A stretch of DNA of 64,000 bases from Actinomycetes bacterium. Lineage in GTDB: Bacteria; Actinomycetota; Acidimicrobiia; Acidimicrobiales; Ilumatobacteraceae. Numbering within the stretch: position 1 is the first letter of the stretch; each line of letters begins with the position of its first letter. The notes under the pieces were generated by a model. It was given only the letters and a program-made list of their open reading frames with translations, was not told the origin of the DNA and searched no databases. The position numbers and the translations under genes are program-made. Shown in pieces: positions 16,303 through 26,217 of this stretch. The stretch spans positions 62,001 to 126,000 of the forward strand of contig JAKOUY010000002.1 of the NCBI GenBank assembly GCA_029782355.1, given 5' to 3'.

Positions 16303-17922
16303 CCCAGGCGTTTCCGACGTCGCCCTCGCCGCGTCGTCCTCCGCCGTCGCCCGGCGGACCTTCAGCTTGCGGTCGTGGGCGGTCAGGCACGCACCGGTCT
16401 CCAGGTCGAAGCGCCAGCCGTGCAGCGAGCACACCATCGTGCACGGACCCTCGAGCATGCCGAACACGGCCAGGTCGGCCTGGCGATGCGGGCAGGTCCG
16501 CTCGACGACGTAGTCGCCGAGGCGGATCTCCTCGTCGGCGATCCCGCCGCGATCCGGGTCGAGCTTGCGCTCGGCCTCGGCCTCGGTCCGGCGCATCCGC
16601 TCGGCGGACAGCGACTTGAAGAAGTTGTAGACGAACTCGTTGAACGCCCCGGCGCGCCAGGCGGTGAACCGGGCGGAGAGGAACAGCGAGTCGCTCCAGT
16701 CCACGGCCCGCTCGGCGGTGACCGTCTCCACCAGCCGGCGGTCGATCTTGAACCAGTAGCCGTGCGGCTCGCCGGCGAACTGGCGGACCTCCCCGGCCGG
16801 GAAGTCGATGACGATCGACAGCGGCTGCTCGTCGTCCAGGCAGTGGATCACGACGTTGTCCCCGACCGCCTGGCGCAGCGTCGGGGCCATCGCCAGGATC
16901 GGCTGCCACCAAGCTTGCAGGGTGGCCAGCAGGTCGGGGGTCGGCGCCTTCCACGAGGCCCGCTCGTCGGCCAGGTAGCCGGCCCAATCCCGCTGGTAGT
17001 CGGCCAGGTAGCGGGCCTTGTCGTCGAAGATCGCCCGGACCTCGGCGTCGGGACGCGGATGGGTGACGGCGAAGGCGTCGGCCGGCTGGCCGGTCTCGAA
17101 GGCGATCTCGGTCCCGGGGATGGCCAGGATGCCATGGCGACCGGCGGCCTCCAGCCGAGCGAGGAAGCTGCGCTGGTCGGGGAAGATGCTCAGCTCGTCG
17201 CCGGTGATGACGTTGAGGCCGAACAGGTCGGGATCGAGGAAGGCGGGCGGCCCGGCGCTGGGCACCACGGCCGTGGCGCCGATGGCCTCGACGTAGCGCA
17301 TCGCCCGGCTGAACTGGTGCTCGACCTTGTCGTCGACCAGCACCCGCTTGCGCTCCGGGGTCTCCTCGTAGACCATCGGGTACCAGATCGCCCCGCTGTA
17401 CTGCAGCCAGTGCAGGTCGACCGGGCCGTGGTCGCGCAGCGCCTGGAGGTTGGTGGTCCGACAGTCGTTCTGGTTGACCAGCCGGCCGGTGCCGTCACTG
17501 ACCACCATGGCCGAGTCGCCACCGGGGCCGTCGGTGATGCTGGTCTCGCAGTGGATGGCGACGGTCAGGTTCGGGCCGAGCGCCAGCTCCTCGCCGTCGG
17601 TGGTCCGCACCAGGTTGGTGAACCCCAGCGAGCGCAGCTTGCGCTCCTGCTCACGGGTCGGGTAGCCGGGCAGCAACACGGTGGTGTCCCGGCTCATGTG
17701 CTGGCGCAGCCACGGCTCGTCGAGGTGATCGGCGTGCAGGTGGGTGATGTACAGGTAGGTCGGGTTGCAGATCCGCTCCATCAGCTCCGGGCTGAGCTGG
17801 TCGTTGCGCGGGAACACGCACCAGCTGCCGCGGAACGCCGGGAGGAACCAGGGATCGCAGGCGATCGACCCGTCGACGGTGTCGATGAGGATCCCGGCGT
17901 GGCCGATCGAGGTGGCGCGCAT
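16300..17922 (-). CDS. Metallo-beta-lactamase-fold / Rieske [2Fe-2S] fusion protein
   Basis: A 540-residue protein. The N-terminal two thirds is an MBL-fold domain beginning at the first residue (MRATSIGHAGILID), with the metal-binding THLHADHLD near residue 60 and further His/Asp positions. The C-terminus carries a Rieske ligand set: CPHRQAD, then CSLHGWRFD about 20 residues later (C-x-H ... C-x-x-H), near residues 490-515. The combination recalls CMP-N-acetylneuraminate hydroxylase, which has these two domains in the opposite order. The ATG (17920-17922) is 8 bases after TACTCT on the minus strand, a leaderless arrangement. The substrate is unknown; a sugar-nucleotide or lipid hydroxylase is speculative. 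Confidence 0.85.
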   Translation of the reverse strand: MRATSIGHAGILIDTVDGSIACDPWFLPAFRGSWCVFPRNDQLSPELMERICNPTYLYITHLHADHLDEPWLRQHMSRDTTVLLPGYPTREQERKLRSLGFTNLVRTTDGEELALGPNLTVAIHCETSITDGPGGDSAMVVSDGTGRLVNQNDCRTTNLQALRDHGPVDLHWLQYSGAIWYPMVYEETPERKRVLVDDKVEHQFSRAMRYVEAIGATAVVPSAGPPAFLDPDLFGLNVITGDELSIFPDQRSFLARLEAAGRHGILAIPGTEIAFETGQPADAFAVTHPRPDAEVRAIFDDKARYLADYQRDWAGYLADERASWKAPTPDLLATLQAWWQPILAMAPTLRQAVGDNVVIHCLDDEQPLSIVIDFPAGEVRQFAGEPHGYWFKIDRRLVETVTAERAVDWSDSLFLSARFTAWRAGAFNEFVYNFFKSLSAERMRRTEAEAERKLDPDRGGIADEEIRLGDYVVERTCPHRQADLAVFGMLEGPCTMVCSLHGWRFDLETGACLTAHDRKLKVRRATAEDDAARATSETPG

Positions 17923-17930
17923 ACGCGCTC

Positions 17931-17936
17931 AGAGTA
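17931..17936 (-). promoter_or_regulatory. Leaderless -10 hexamer TACTCT
   Basis: TACTCT on the minus strand ends 8 bases before the ATG of the MBL/Rieske gene, so transcription would begin at or next to the start codon. Confidence 0.5.
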
Positions 17937-18028
17937 CCGATGCGCCTCTCGCCACGCCCGGGCAGGAAGTCCCGGGTGCCGGCCCCGGCCGTGTGACGTG
18001 TGGCTCGCCGCCGCCGGCGGCGGATCGA

Positions 18029-18568
18029 TCAGGCGACCGGCGGATCGGTGTACTGCTGGCCGGCGCGGCTGACGTGCTCGGTCCAGGCACTGCCGTCCCA
18101 GTAACGCAGCTCGAAGCGGCCGGCGGGATCGGCGTACCAACCGGCGGGCACCGACGGGGTGCTCGGCTGGGCGGGGGCCTGGGCCTGGGGCTGGTAGCCG
18201 CTGGAGGCCGGGGCCGTGCTCCCGTAGCTCGGCGATGCGCTGGCCGGGCTGGCGCTGGCCGGCGAGCCGGCGGAGCCGCCCCATCCGCCGGCGCTCGGAG
18301 CCGACGATGCGGCAGCGGGGTCCGCCGAGGACGACCCGCCCGAACCCCAGCTGCCGGCACCCGCCGAGTACCCCGCCGGATCGGCGGACGAGCTCGACGA
18401 GGTGGCCGGCGCCGACGACGAGCCGGACCCGCCGGCGCGGCTGAGGATGGCGCTGATCGATCCGCCGTGACCGGCGATGCCGACGACGTCCCACCCCTCG
18501 GCGGCCTTCTGGTTCAGCGAGTTGGCCAGCTCGGCGGCGTCGTGGGCGGTGATGCTCGTGTACTCCAT
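18029..18568 (-). CDS. DUF4177-like / DUF2510 two-domain protein
   Basis: A 179-residue protein. The first 35 residues (MEYTSITAHDAAELANSLNQ, then KAAEGWDVVGI) look like a DUF4177 module. A Ser/Ala/Gly-rich linker of about 90 residues follows, and the C-terminus is a DUF2510 motif (PAGWYADPAGRFELRYWDG, then SAWTEH). DUF2510 is common at the ends of actinobacterial membrane-associated proteins and has no known activity. The ATG at 18566-18568 is 8 bases after TACAGT, the leaderless spacing; the frame stays open 24 bases further upstream, but that would place the start before the promoter. 25 bases downstream begins the ABC operon tail. Confidence 0.7.
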   Translation of the reverse strand: MEYTSITAHDAAELANSLNQKAAEGWDVVGIAGHGGSISAILSRAGGSGSSSAPATSSSSSADPAGYSAGAGSWGSGGSSSADPAAASSAPSAGGWGGSAGSPASASPASASPSYGSTAPASSGYQPQAQAPAQPSTPSVPAGWYADPAGRFELRYWDGSAWTEHVSRAGQQYTDPPVA

Positions 18569-18576
18569 GGCGAGGC

Positions 18577-18582
18577 ACTGTA
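18577..18582 (-). promoter_or_regulatory. Leaderless -10 hexamer TACAGT
   Basis: TACAGT on the minus strand ends 8 bases before the ATG of the DUF4177/DUF2510 gene. Confidence 0.45.
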
Positions 18583-18593
18583 GTGCCCGCACC

Positions 18594-19289
18594 TCAGCCG
18601 TGTTTCACCAGCGCCTGGATGTCGGCGGTGCCCGGCGCGCCGTCGTAGACCACCGCCCCGTCGCGCAGGGCCACCAGGCGGTCGACCCGGTCGACGAAGG
18701 TCAGCTCGTGGGTGGCGACGAGTAGCGTGGCCCCGGCCGCCCCGGCCCGGTCGAGCAGGCCCATCAACGCCTGCTTGCCGGACTGGTCGAGGCCGACGAA
18801 GGGCTCGTCGACGAGCAGCACGCTGAACGGGCGGATCATCCCGATGGCGATGGCCGACTTCTGGCGCAGGCCGCGGCTGAAGGTGGTGGGCAGGTCGTCG
18901 GCACGGTGGGCCAGACCGAGGGTGTCCAGCAGGCGGGCGGCCGGCCGCTGCCACTCCTCCTCGCCGTGCAGCCGGGCGGCGTATTCGAGGTGCTCGTTGA
19001 CCGACAGGTCGTCGTAGAACGTCGGGCTGTCGCTCAGCCAGCTCAACATCCGCCGGGCCTCGGTGGAGCCGGCCGGGTGACCGAACACCCGGGCGGAGCC
19101 GCCGCTGGGCTCCAGCAGCCCGGCGAGCATCTTCATCAGGGTGGTCTTGCCGCTGCCGTTGTGCCCGACCACGGCGACGCGCTGGCCGGCCGGCACGGCG
19201 AGGGTCAACGGCTCCAGGGCCGGGCGGTCGCCGTAGGTCTTCGACAGCTCGGTGGTGGTGATGGCGTGGGTGGCGGCGGTCTCGGTCAC
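18594..19289 (-). CDS. ABC transporter ATP-binding protein
   Basis: A 231-residue ATPase. Walker A is GHNGSGKTT (about residue 42), the signature region is TFSRGLRQKSAIAIGM, Walker B is VLLVDEPFVGLD, and the switch His is in VATHELTF. The signature is RGLRQK, as in many exporter-type (ABC-2) ATPases, rather than LSGGQ. GTG at 19287-19289 overlaps the stop of the permease gene by four bases. It is the last gene of a five-gene overlapping operon with larB, larC, a rhodanese and the permease. The exported or imported substrate is unknown. Confidence 0.9.
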   Translation of the reverse strand: MTETAATHAITTTELSKTYGDRPALEPLTLAVPAGQRVAVVGHNGSGKTTLMKMLAGLLEPSGGSARVFGHPAGSTEARRMLSWLSDSPTFYDDLSVNEHLEYAARLHGEEEWQRPAARLLDTLGLAHRADDLPTTFSRGLRQKSAIAIGMIRPFSVLLVDEPFVGLDQSGKQALMGLLDRAGAAGATLLVATHELTFVDRVDRLVALRDGAVVYDGAPGTADIQALVKHG

Positions 19290-20920
19290 GTGGGGCCTCC
19301 GGACAGCGGACGATTGGGGTTGTAGTTCTTGCCCTCGGCCATGAACTGGCGGAAGCGGGCCTTCATCTGGTCGCGGTGACGAACCCACAGCACCGTGCAC
19401 CCGACCACCAGCAGGCTGCCGGCGGTGGCTCGCAGGGTGGCGCCGATCAGGCTGGTCCGGTGGACCACCGCCGAGCGGACGAACAGGCTGGTGACCACAC
19501 CGATGAGGCTGACGGCCACCGGCCACAGCAACCGCAGCGTGGTGGTGAAGCCGGCCATCTCCGGGGGGATGAACGCCTGCTGGCTCTGGGCGGAGAACGG
19601 GTCGGGGGCGTCGCGCACGATGCTGATGACCCCACCGCACGCCCCGGCCAGCGTCACCGGGACGGCCAGGATGGCCACCGGCACCAGCAGGTCGGAACGG
19701 TGCACCACGGCCAGGGCTGCGGCGCCGCCAACCAGGGCGGCGGGCACCAGCACCAGCAACGGCGCCACCAGATGGCGGGACATCAGCGAGCCGCGGGCCA
19801 CCGGGAAGCTGTCGGTGTAGTTCGGTTGGTCGACCTCCTGGGAGAGCGGCTCGTTGGCCTCCAACCCGAGCAGGAACCCGCCGAGCGCACCGACGATCAC
19901 CAGGGCGGTGGCGCCCCGCCCGGCCGCCGCCAGCGACGCGCCCGTCGCCGCGGCGATGGCGGCGATGCGCACCAGGCGGGTGACGGGCAGGCGCAGCAGG
20001 CCACGGACCCCACGGCGGACGACCTCGTCGCCCGATCCGTGGAAGCCCAGGCGAACCCACGGCCGGGCCCGGCTGTGCTCCTGGTTGAGCTGGCGGCGCA
20101 GCAGGATCACGGTGCGCAGATCCTGCATGGTCACGGCGAAGCGCAGCTGGGCGACCAGACTGCTGCGCCGGGCGAGGGCCTCCAGGGAGGTCCGCCCGAC
20201 GGCCAGCAGGCCGGCGACGGAGAGCGCCACGGCCACGGCGACGGCCACCAGGTCGACGGGGTGCTGGCGCCAGCCCCACAGTCCGAGGCTGCCGGCCGTG
20301 CCGAGCGGGCCGGGCAGGTGCCACACCGCCGCGCCGACCTGCCAACCGAGCAGGGCCAGCCCGGCGGCGGTCGCCAGCGGGCGAGCGAGGCGGCCGGCGT
20401 GGGCACAGGTGGCCGCGCCGAACCAGGCCAGGGCGATGGTGGCGCCGAACAGCGCTCCGCCGGCGGCCCAGGCAACCGCCGAGCCGGGCAGGCGGCGCCC
20501 GGCGAGCTGCCCGGCGATGGCCCCGCCGGCCACGCTCATCGACAGGGCGCTGCGCAGCCGCTGGATCGCCGGGCGGCGCAGGGCCAGGCGGCGGTCCACG
20601 GGGGCCAGCATCACCATCGACACGTCGGCCGCCTCCAGCGCCAGCGGACCGCCCTGGGCCCCGCTGCGCAGCCCCATGAGCACCGCCAGGGCGGCGACCA
20701 CGCCGAGCCAGGCCGGGCCGTGGGCGGCGATCGACGACGCCGTCGACGCCCCGACGGGCGTGTTGCCCACCGCGCTGCTGGCCCACAGCACGCCACCGCC
20801 ACCGAACAGGCCCATCAGGTACACCCGGTACGCCGAGTCGAACCACTCGATGTCGCCCAGCCGGCGGCGCTGACGGGTCCGGCGCAGGTCGGCCAGGGCG
20901 GCGTGCTCGATCGATGGCAT
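19286..20920 (-). CDS. ABC transporter permease, multi-pass
   Basis: A 544-residue membrane protein with roughly 12 hydrophobic segments. It begins MPSIEHAALADLRRTRQR with a cytoplasmic basic stretch; the first helix starts near residue 30. It resembles the large actinobacterial ABC-2-like permeases (possibly the DUF6297 group, by memory). A frame open upstream to 21328 is a shadow over the rhodanese gene; the ATG at 20918-20920 lies 2 bases after the rhodanese stop. Its own stop overlaps the ATPase start. Nothing in the sequence shows the substrate, though a metal or cofactor related to the lar genes would fit the operon. Confidence 0.82.
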   Translation of the reverse strand: MPSIEHAALADLRRTRQRRRLGDIEWFDSAYRVYLMGLFGGGGVLWASSAVGNTPVGASTASSIAAHGPAWLGVVAALAVLMGLRSGAQGGPLALEAADVSMVMLAPVDRRLALRRPAIQRLRSALSMSVAGGAIAGQLAGRRLPGSAVAWAAGGALFGATIALAWFGAATCAHAGRLARPLATAAGLALLGWQVGAAVWHLPGPLGTAGSLGLWGWRQHPVDLVAVAVAVALSVAGLLAVGRTSLEALARRSSLVAQLRFAVTMQDLRTVILLRRQLNQEHSRARPWVRLGFHGSGDEVVRRGVRGLLRLPVTRLVRIAAIAAATGASLAAAGRGATALVIVGALGGFLLGLEANEPLSQEVDQPNYTDSFPVARGSLMSRHLVAPLLVLVPAALVGGAAALAVVHRSDLLVPVAILAVPVTLAGACGGVISIVRDAPDPFSAQSQQAFIPPEMAGFTTTLRLLWPVAVSLIGVVTSLFVRSAVVHRTSLIGATLRATAGSLLVVGCTVLWVRHRDQMKARFRQFMAEGKNYNPNRPLSGGPT

Positions 20921-20922
20921 GG

Positions 20923-21798
20923 TCAGGCCCCCAGCTCGGCAGGTCGGTCGGGGTCGGCGGCATAGCCCGACCAGCTGGCCACGAACAGCCGGGCCGGCGG
21001 GAGCCCGAGGTGCTCCATGGCGATCAGTTGCAGGCAGGCGCTGACCCCGGACCCGCAGTAGGCGATGGCGGCGTGGGCGTCGGCGGGGGCGGTGACGCCA
21101 CGCCCGGCGAAGTGCTCGGCCAGATCGGCGGCGGGGCGCAACGCACCGTCGTCGCCCACCAACTCGGCGGAGGCCGAGCTGCGCGCCCCGGGGATGTGTC
21201 CGAGTCGCTGGTCGATCGACACCACCGTGCCGGCGTGACGCTCCGCCGAGCGGGCGTCGAGCACGGCGACACCGTGCGCCGCGGCCTGCACGGTCTCGTC
21301 GACCGTGGCCAAGCGCTCGGCTGGCCACGGTCGGGGCGTGAACGGGGTGGCGGGTGGGTCAACGGCGGGCGCGGCGCGGTCACCCGTCTCCAGCCGGCCG
21401 GCCCAGGTGGTGATGCCGCCGTCGAGCAGCGCGGCATCGACGCCGAGCCAGCGCAACATGACCACCAGCCGTCCGGCCGTCAGCCCGCCGCTGTCGTCGT
21501 AGGCCAGCACGACGCTGTCGTCGCCGATGCCCAACCGGGACATCGCCGCGGCGAAGGCGGCCGGGTCGGGCAGCGGGTGGCGGCCCTCCACCGCCGGGCG
21601 CCCCACGGCCGAGAGATCGGTGTCGACGTCGGCGAACACCGCCCCGGGCAGGTGACCGCCGACGTAGGCCTGTCGGCCGGAGCGGCCGTCGAGGTACCAG
21701 CGCACGTCGACCACCCGCCGCGGACGCGCCCGGGCGTGGGCCCCCCACCAGCCGCCGAGCTCGGCCTCGGTCGTGGCCCGGGCCAGGATGGGGATCAC
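20923..21798 (-). CDS. Thiosulfate/3-mercaptopyruvate sulfurtransferase (tandem rhodanese)
   Basis: A 291-residue protein with two rhodanese domains. The N-terminal inactive domain has VVDVRWYLDGR and AYVGGHLPGAVFADVDTDLS. The C-terminal catalytic domain has VLDARSAERHAG, GHIPGARS and the active-site loop YCGSGVSACLQ with the persulfide cysteine near residue 238. Length matches SseA-type enzymes. GTG at 21796-21798 overlaps the larC stop (GTGA), and the gene sits between the lar genes and the ABC pair. It could supply sulfane sulfur for the nickel-pincer cofactor, but that is inference from position. Confidence 0.9.
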   Translation of the reverse strand: MIPILARATTEAELGGWWGAHARARPRRVVDVRWYLDGRSGRQAYVGGHLPGAVFADVDTDLSAVGRPAVEGRHPLPDPAAFAAAMSRLGIGDDSVVLAYDDSGGLTAGRLVVMLRWLGVDAALLDGGITTWAGRLETGDRAAPAVDPPATPFTPRPWPAERLATVDETVQAAAHGVAVLDARSAERHAGTVVSIDQRLGHIPGARSSASAELVGDDGALRPAADLAEHFAGRGVTAPADAHAAIAYCGSGVSACLQLIAMEHLGLPPARLFVASWSGYAADPDRPAELGA

Positions 21799-23089
21799 CG
21801 CTCGACCTGCGGGGTATCGCTCGGCTCGCCGGTCTCGGCCGGCTGGGCCAGCTGCTCGGCCCGGCGGAGGACCTCGCGCACCGGCAGGCCGAGGTGCTCG
21901 GCCGCCACGGCCGCGTCGTCGAACTCGGCCTTGGTCCGCCCGGCGGCCCGCTTGATCCGCACGGCATGGCCGCCCACCATCACCGAGCCGTCCTCCCGGC
22001 GGCGCGGCCAGCGGCGCAGCGTCGTGGCCCGCAGCCCCAGCGTGCCGGTCTCGCTCACCAACACCTCGCCGACCGTGGCCGAGACGGCCGGGTCGCACAG
22101 GGCATGGATCGTGTGCGCCGGGCGGCCCTTCTTCATCACGATCGGGGTGGCCCAGGCGTCGTGTGCGCCGGCCGCCAGCAGGCGGGCGATGGCATGGGCG
22201 ACGACCTCGCCGGTGAGGTCATCGACGTTGGCCTCGAGCAGGACGACCGGCTGACCCGGATCCGGTGTGCTGGCCGGCTCGGCGACCGCCTCGCCCACCA
22301 CCACCTGGACGACGTTCGGGCGCCCGGCGATGTCCGCCGTGCCGGCGCCGTAGCCCACCGAGGTGACCGTCATCGCCGGCATCGGCCCGAAGTCGTCGGC
22401 GAGCGCGGCCATCAACGCCACCCCGGTGGGGGTGGCCAGCTCCCGGCCGTCGGCGATGCCGCGCACGGGGGCGTGGCGCCGGGCCAGCAGCTCGGCCACG
22501 GCGGGTGCCGGGTTGGGCAGCTCGCCGTGGGCGGCCCGCACGGTGCCGGTGCCGACGGTGATCGCGCTGCACACCAGCCGCTCCACCCCGAGCGACTCCA
22601 GCGCGGCGCAGCTGCCGACGATGTCGACGATGGCGTCGAGCCCGCCGACCTCGTGGAACTCGACCTCGTCGGCCGGCACGCCGTGCATCCGGCCCTCGAC
22701 CTCGGCCAGGACGGCGAAGGTCCGCTGGGCCCGGCGGCGGACCCGCTCGTCGAGCTCGGCGGCGTCGAGCAGGGCCCGGATGACGCGGTACGGCCGATGG
22801 ACCGGGTGCGCGTGCTGGTCGTGCTCGTGGTCATCGTCGTGGTCGTGATGGTCGTGGTCGTCGTGATGGCCGTGGTCGTCGACGGCGACCACGGCTCGGG
22901 TGGCGGCGATGCCGCAGCGCTGGGTGCGCTCGAAGCTGACGGCGAAGCCATCGACGCCCAGCCCGCCGAGCGCTCGGGCGACGTCGTCCGGGTCGGCGCC
23001 GGCGTCGACCAGCGCGCCCAGCGTCATGTCCCCGGCCGTGCCGGCGAAGCAGTGGAACCACGCCGTGGTGGCCCGGCGAGTCGGCGCAG

Positions 23090-23093
<4 letters not shown>
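21795..23093 (-). CDS. larC: Nickel-pincer cofactor nickel insertase LarC
   Basis: A 432-residue CTP-dependent nickel insertase that completes the nickel-pincer nucleotide used by lactate racemase and relatives. Recognisable segments are WFHCFAGTAGDMTLGALVDAG at the N-terminus, MHGVPADEVEFHEVGGLDAIVDI, HGELPNPAPAVAELL and EANVDDLTGEVV, all typical of LarC. A His/Asp-rich loop (about residues 60-85) is a probable nickel-binding region. In Lactobacillus larC is read through a frameshift; here it is one open frame. The GTG start at 23091-23093 overlaps the larB stop, and the stop overlaps the rhodanese start. Confidence 0.93.
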
Positions 23094-23827
<734 letters not shown>

Positions 23828-23887
23828 GCCCGACAGTGTGCCGCACCGGCCGGGGAACTCACCCGGGTCCGGACCGGGCCGGATCGC

Positions 23888-23893
23888 TAGCGT
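23888..23893 (+). promoter_or_regulatory. Leaderless -10 hexamer TAGCGT of pheA
   Basis: TAGCGT ends 7 bases before the GTG at 23901, placing transcription start on the first codon. Confidence 0.5.
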
Positions 23894-23900
23894 GGATCCG

Positions 23901-24878
23901 GTGTCCGGCCAGATGGAGTCCTACGAACCGCCGTCCGCGTCCCCCAGCGGGGCCAGCGTCGGGTTCCTCGGGCCGCGCGGCACGTTCACCGAGGAAGCCC
24001 TCGACCGGGTCGAGGAGGTGGCCGCTCACCGCCGGGTGCTGTACCGGACGATGCCCGACGTGCTCGACGCCGTCGAGCAGGGTGAGGTCGACTGCGGCTT
24101 CGTGGCCATCGAGAACTCCATCGAGGGCACGGTCAACCTGACCCAGGACGAGCTGGCCTTCAACCACGACCTGCTGATCCAGCGCGAGGTCGTCCTGGAC
24201 ATCGAGCACTGCCTGCTGGCCCGCCCCGGCACGGCCCTGGCCGACGTGCGCGTCGTGGTGTCGATCCCGGTGGCTGCCGCCCAGTGCCACGCCTTCCTGC
24301 GCCGGGCCACGCCAGCCGCCGAGCTGCATGCGGCCAACAGCACCGCCGAGGGGGCCCGGCTGGTCAGCGAGAGCGAGCCGTCGGCCGGGTGGGCGGCCGT
24401 CGCCCCACGAGCCTCGGCGGCGCTCTACGGCCTGGACATCCTCGCTGCCGACATCGCCGACCATCCGGGCAACCAGACCCGCTTCGTCCTCGTCGCCCGC
24501 CAGGGCATCCCGGCGCCGACCGGGCACGACCGCACCTCGCTGGTGGTGTTCCAGCGGGCCGACGCGCCGGGCAGCCTGATCTCGATCCTCCAGGAGTTCG
24601 CCGCCCGGCGGATCAACCTGTCCAACCTGCTGTCCCGGCCCACCAAGGCGGGCGGCCTCGGCGACTACTGCTTCGTGCTCTACGCCGACGGGCACATTGC
24701 CGACGACGTGCTGGCCGACGCGGTCCGCGCCCTGCGGGCCAAGCAGGGTGGGGTCAAGTTCCTCGGCTCGTACCCGGTCGACGCCCCCGCCGCCGACTCC
24801 CCCGACGAGCACGCCGACGCCCGCTGGCGCGAGGCCGACGCCTGGGTCCACTCCCTGCGCGCCGCGATCACTCGCTAG
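23901..24878 (+). CDS. pheA: Prephenate dehydratase
   Basis: A 325-residue enzyme converting prephenate to phenylpyruvate for phenylalanine synthesis. The catalytic domain starts VGFLGPRGTFTEEAL and contains CGFVAIENSIEGTVN and ADHPGNQTRFVLV with the Thr-Arg-Phe catalytic motif. A C-terminal ACT domain (SLVVFQRADAPGSLISILQ, then INLSNLLSRPT) binds phenylalanine for feedback control. GTG 23901 is 8 bases after TAGCGT and fits leaderless transcription; GTG 23892 or ATG 23913 are alternatives. Divergent from larB. Confidence 0.93.
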   Translation: MSGQMESYEPPSASPSGASVGFLGPRGTFTEEALDRVEEVAAHRRVLYRTMPDVLDAVEQGEVDCGFVAIENSIEGTVNLTQDELAFNHDLLIQREVVLDIEHCLLARPGTALADVRVVVSIPVAAAQCHAFLRRATPAAELHAANSTAEGARLVSESEPSAGWAAVAPRASAALYGLDILAADIADHPGNQTRFVLVARQGIPAPTGHDRTSLVVFQRADAPGSLISILQEFAARRINLSNLLSRPTKAGGLGDYCFVLYADGHIADDVLADAVRALRAKQGGVKFLGSYPVDAPAADSPDEHADARWREADAWVHSLRAAITR

Positions 24879-24904
24879 CCCGCACGCGCCGGGCGGGAAA
24901 CCGG

Positions 24905-26170
24905 TCAGCCGCGGCCGCCGCCGGGGGCCATGGCGACGGCGCCGGGGTTGCCGTCGGGGCGGAACGCCGGGTCGTACTTGCGCAGCTCGCGGCGGGCGAT
25001 GGTCATCTTGTGGACCTCGTCAGGGCCGTCGGCCAGGCGCAGGGTGCGGACGTGGGCGTAGGCCAGGGCCAGCGGCCAGTCGTCGCACAGGCCGCCGGCG
25101 CCGTGGACCTGCATGGCCCGGTCGATGATCCGCAGGGCCACGTTCGGGGCGGCGACCTTGATGGCGCTGATCTCCACCGCGGCCGCCTTGTTGCCCACCG
25201 TGTCCATCATCCACGCCGTCTTCAGCGTCAGCAGGCGGACCATCTCCAGGTCGATCCGGGCTTCGGCGATCCAGTCCATGATGTTGGCCCGCTCGGCCAC
25301 CCGGCGGCCGAAGGTGGTCCGGGTCAAGGCACGCTTACACAGCAGCTCCAGGGCCCGCTCGGCGGCGCCGATGGTGCGCATGCAGTGGTGGATCCGGCCC
25401 GGCCCGAGGCGGGCCTGGCTGATGGCGAAGCCGTCGCCCTCGTTGGCGATCAGGTTGCTGGCGGGGACGCGCACGTCCTCGAAGGTCATCTCCACGTGGC
25501 CTTCGGCATCCTGGTATCCGAACACCGGAAGGGCCCGGCGGATGGTCACGCCGGGTGTCCCCGCCGGCACCAGGATCTGGCTCTGCTGACGGTGTGGCGA
25601 GGCGCCTGGGTCGGTCTTGCCCATGACGATGAACACGCCGAGGTGCGGGTGCATGGCCCCGCTGATCCACCACTTGCGCCCGTTGAGCACGTAGTCGTCG
25701 CCGTCTCGGCGGATCGACAGCTGGATGTTGGTGGCGTCGCTGGAGGCCACGTCCGGCTCGGTCATGGCGAATGCCGAGCGGATCTCGCCGTCGAGCAGCG
25801 GACGCAGCCAGCGCTCCCGCTGCTCGACACTGCCGAACATCGAGAGCACCTCCATGTTCCCGGTGTCCGGTGCCGAGCAGTTGCACGCCTCGCTGGCGAA
25901 GCGGACCCGCCCGAGGATCTCGGCCAGCGGGGCGTACTCGGCGTTGGACAGGCCCGGGCCACCCTCGGCGTGCGGGTGGAACATGTTCCACAGGCCGCGG
26001 CGGCGGGCCTCGGCCTTCAGTTCGTCCATCACCGCCGGGTAGTGGTGCGGGTTGCCGGAGGCCTGGATCTCGGCCTCGTAACGCTCCTCGTTGGGGTAGA
26101 TCCACTCGTCCATGAAGGCGAGCAGGTTGCTGCGGAACTCCTCGCAGCGGGCGGTGTAGGCGAACTCCAT
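24905..26170 (-). CDS. Acyl-CoA dehydrogenase (ACAD10/11-like group)
   Basis: A 421-residue flavoenzyme for the first step of fatty acyl-CoA beta-oxidation. FAD-binding segments [17 protein letters not shown] and [10 protein letters not shown], the central [12 protein letters not shown] and the C-terminal [17 protein letters not shown] and [15 protein letters not shown] are typical. ADGPDEVH is seen in the ACAD10/11-like group that acts on unusual or hydroxylated acyl chains, so a standard chain-length substrate should not be assumed. It ends in a Gly-rich tail. The ATG is 6 bases after TAGCGT on the minus strand. Confidence 0.92.
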   Translation of the reverse strand: MEFAYTARCEEFRSNLLAFMDEWIYPNEERYEAEIQASGNPHHYPAVMDELKAEARRRGLWNMFHPHAEGGPGLSNAEYAPLAEILGRVRFASEACNCSAPDTGNMEVLSMFGSVEQRERWLRPLLDGEIRSAFAMTEPDVASSDATNIQLSIRRDGDDYVLNGRKWWISGAMHPHLGVFIVMGKTDPGASPHRQQSQILVPAGTPGVTIRRALPVFGYQDAEGHVEMTFEDVRVPASNLIANEGDGFAISQARLGPGRIHHCMRTIGAAERALELLCKRALTRTTFGRRVAERANIMDWIAEARIDLEMVRLLTLKTAWMMDTVGNKAAAVEISAIKVAAPNVALRIIDRAMQVHGAGGLCDDWPLALAYAHVRTLRLADGPDEVHKMTIARRELRKYDPAFRPDGNPGAVAMAPGGGRG

Positions 26171-26176
26171 GTCCAG

Positions 26177-26182
26177 ACGCTA
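26177..26182 (-). promoter_or_regulatory. Leaderless -10 hexamer TAGCGT of the acyl-CoA dehydrogenase gene
   Basis: TAGCGT on the minus strand ends 6 bases before the ATG at 26168-26170. Confidence 0.5.
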
Positions 26183-26217
26183 CTGCGGGGTGGTGGCGCG
26201 GCCCGAGGGCGCCGGAG

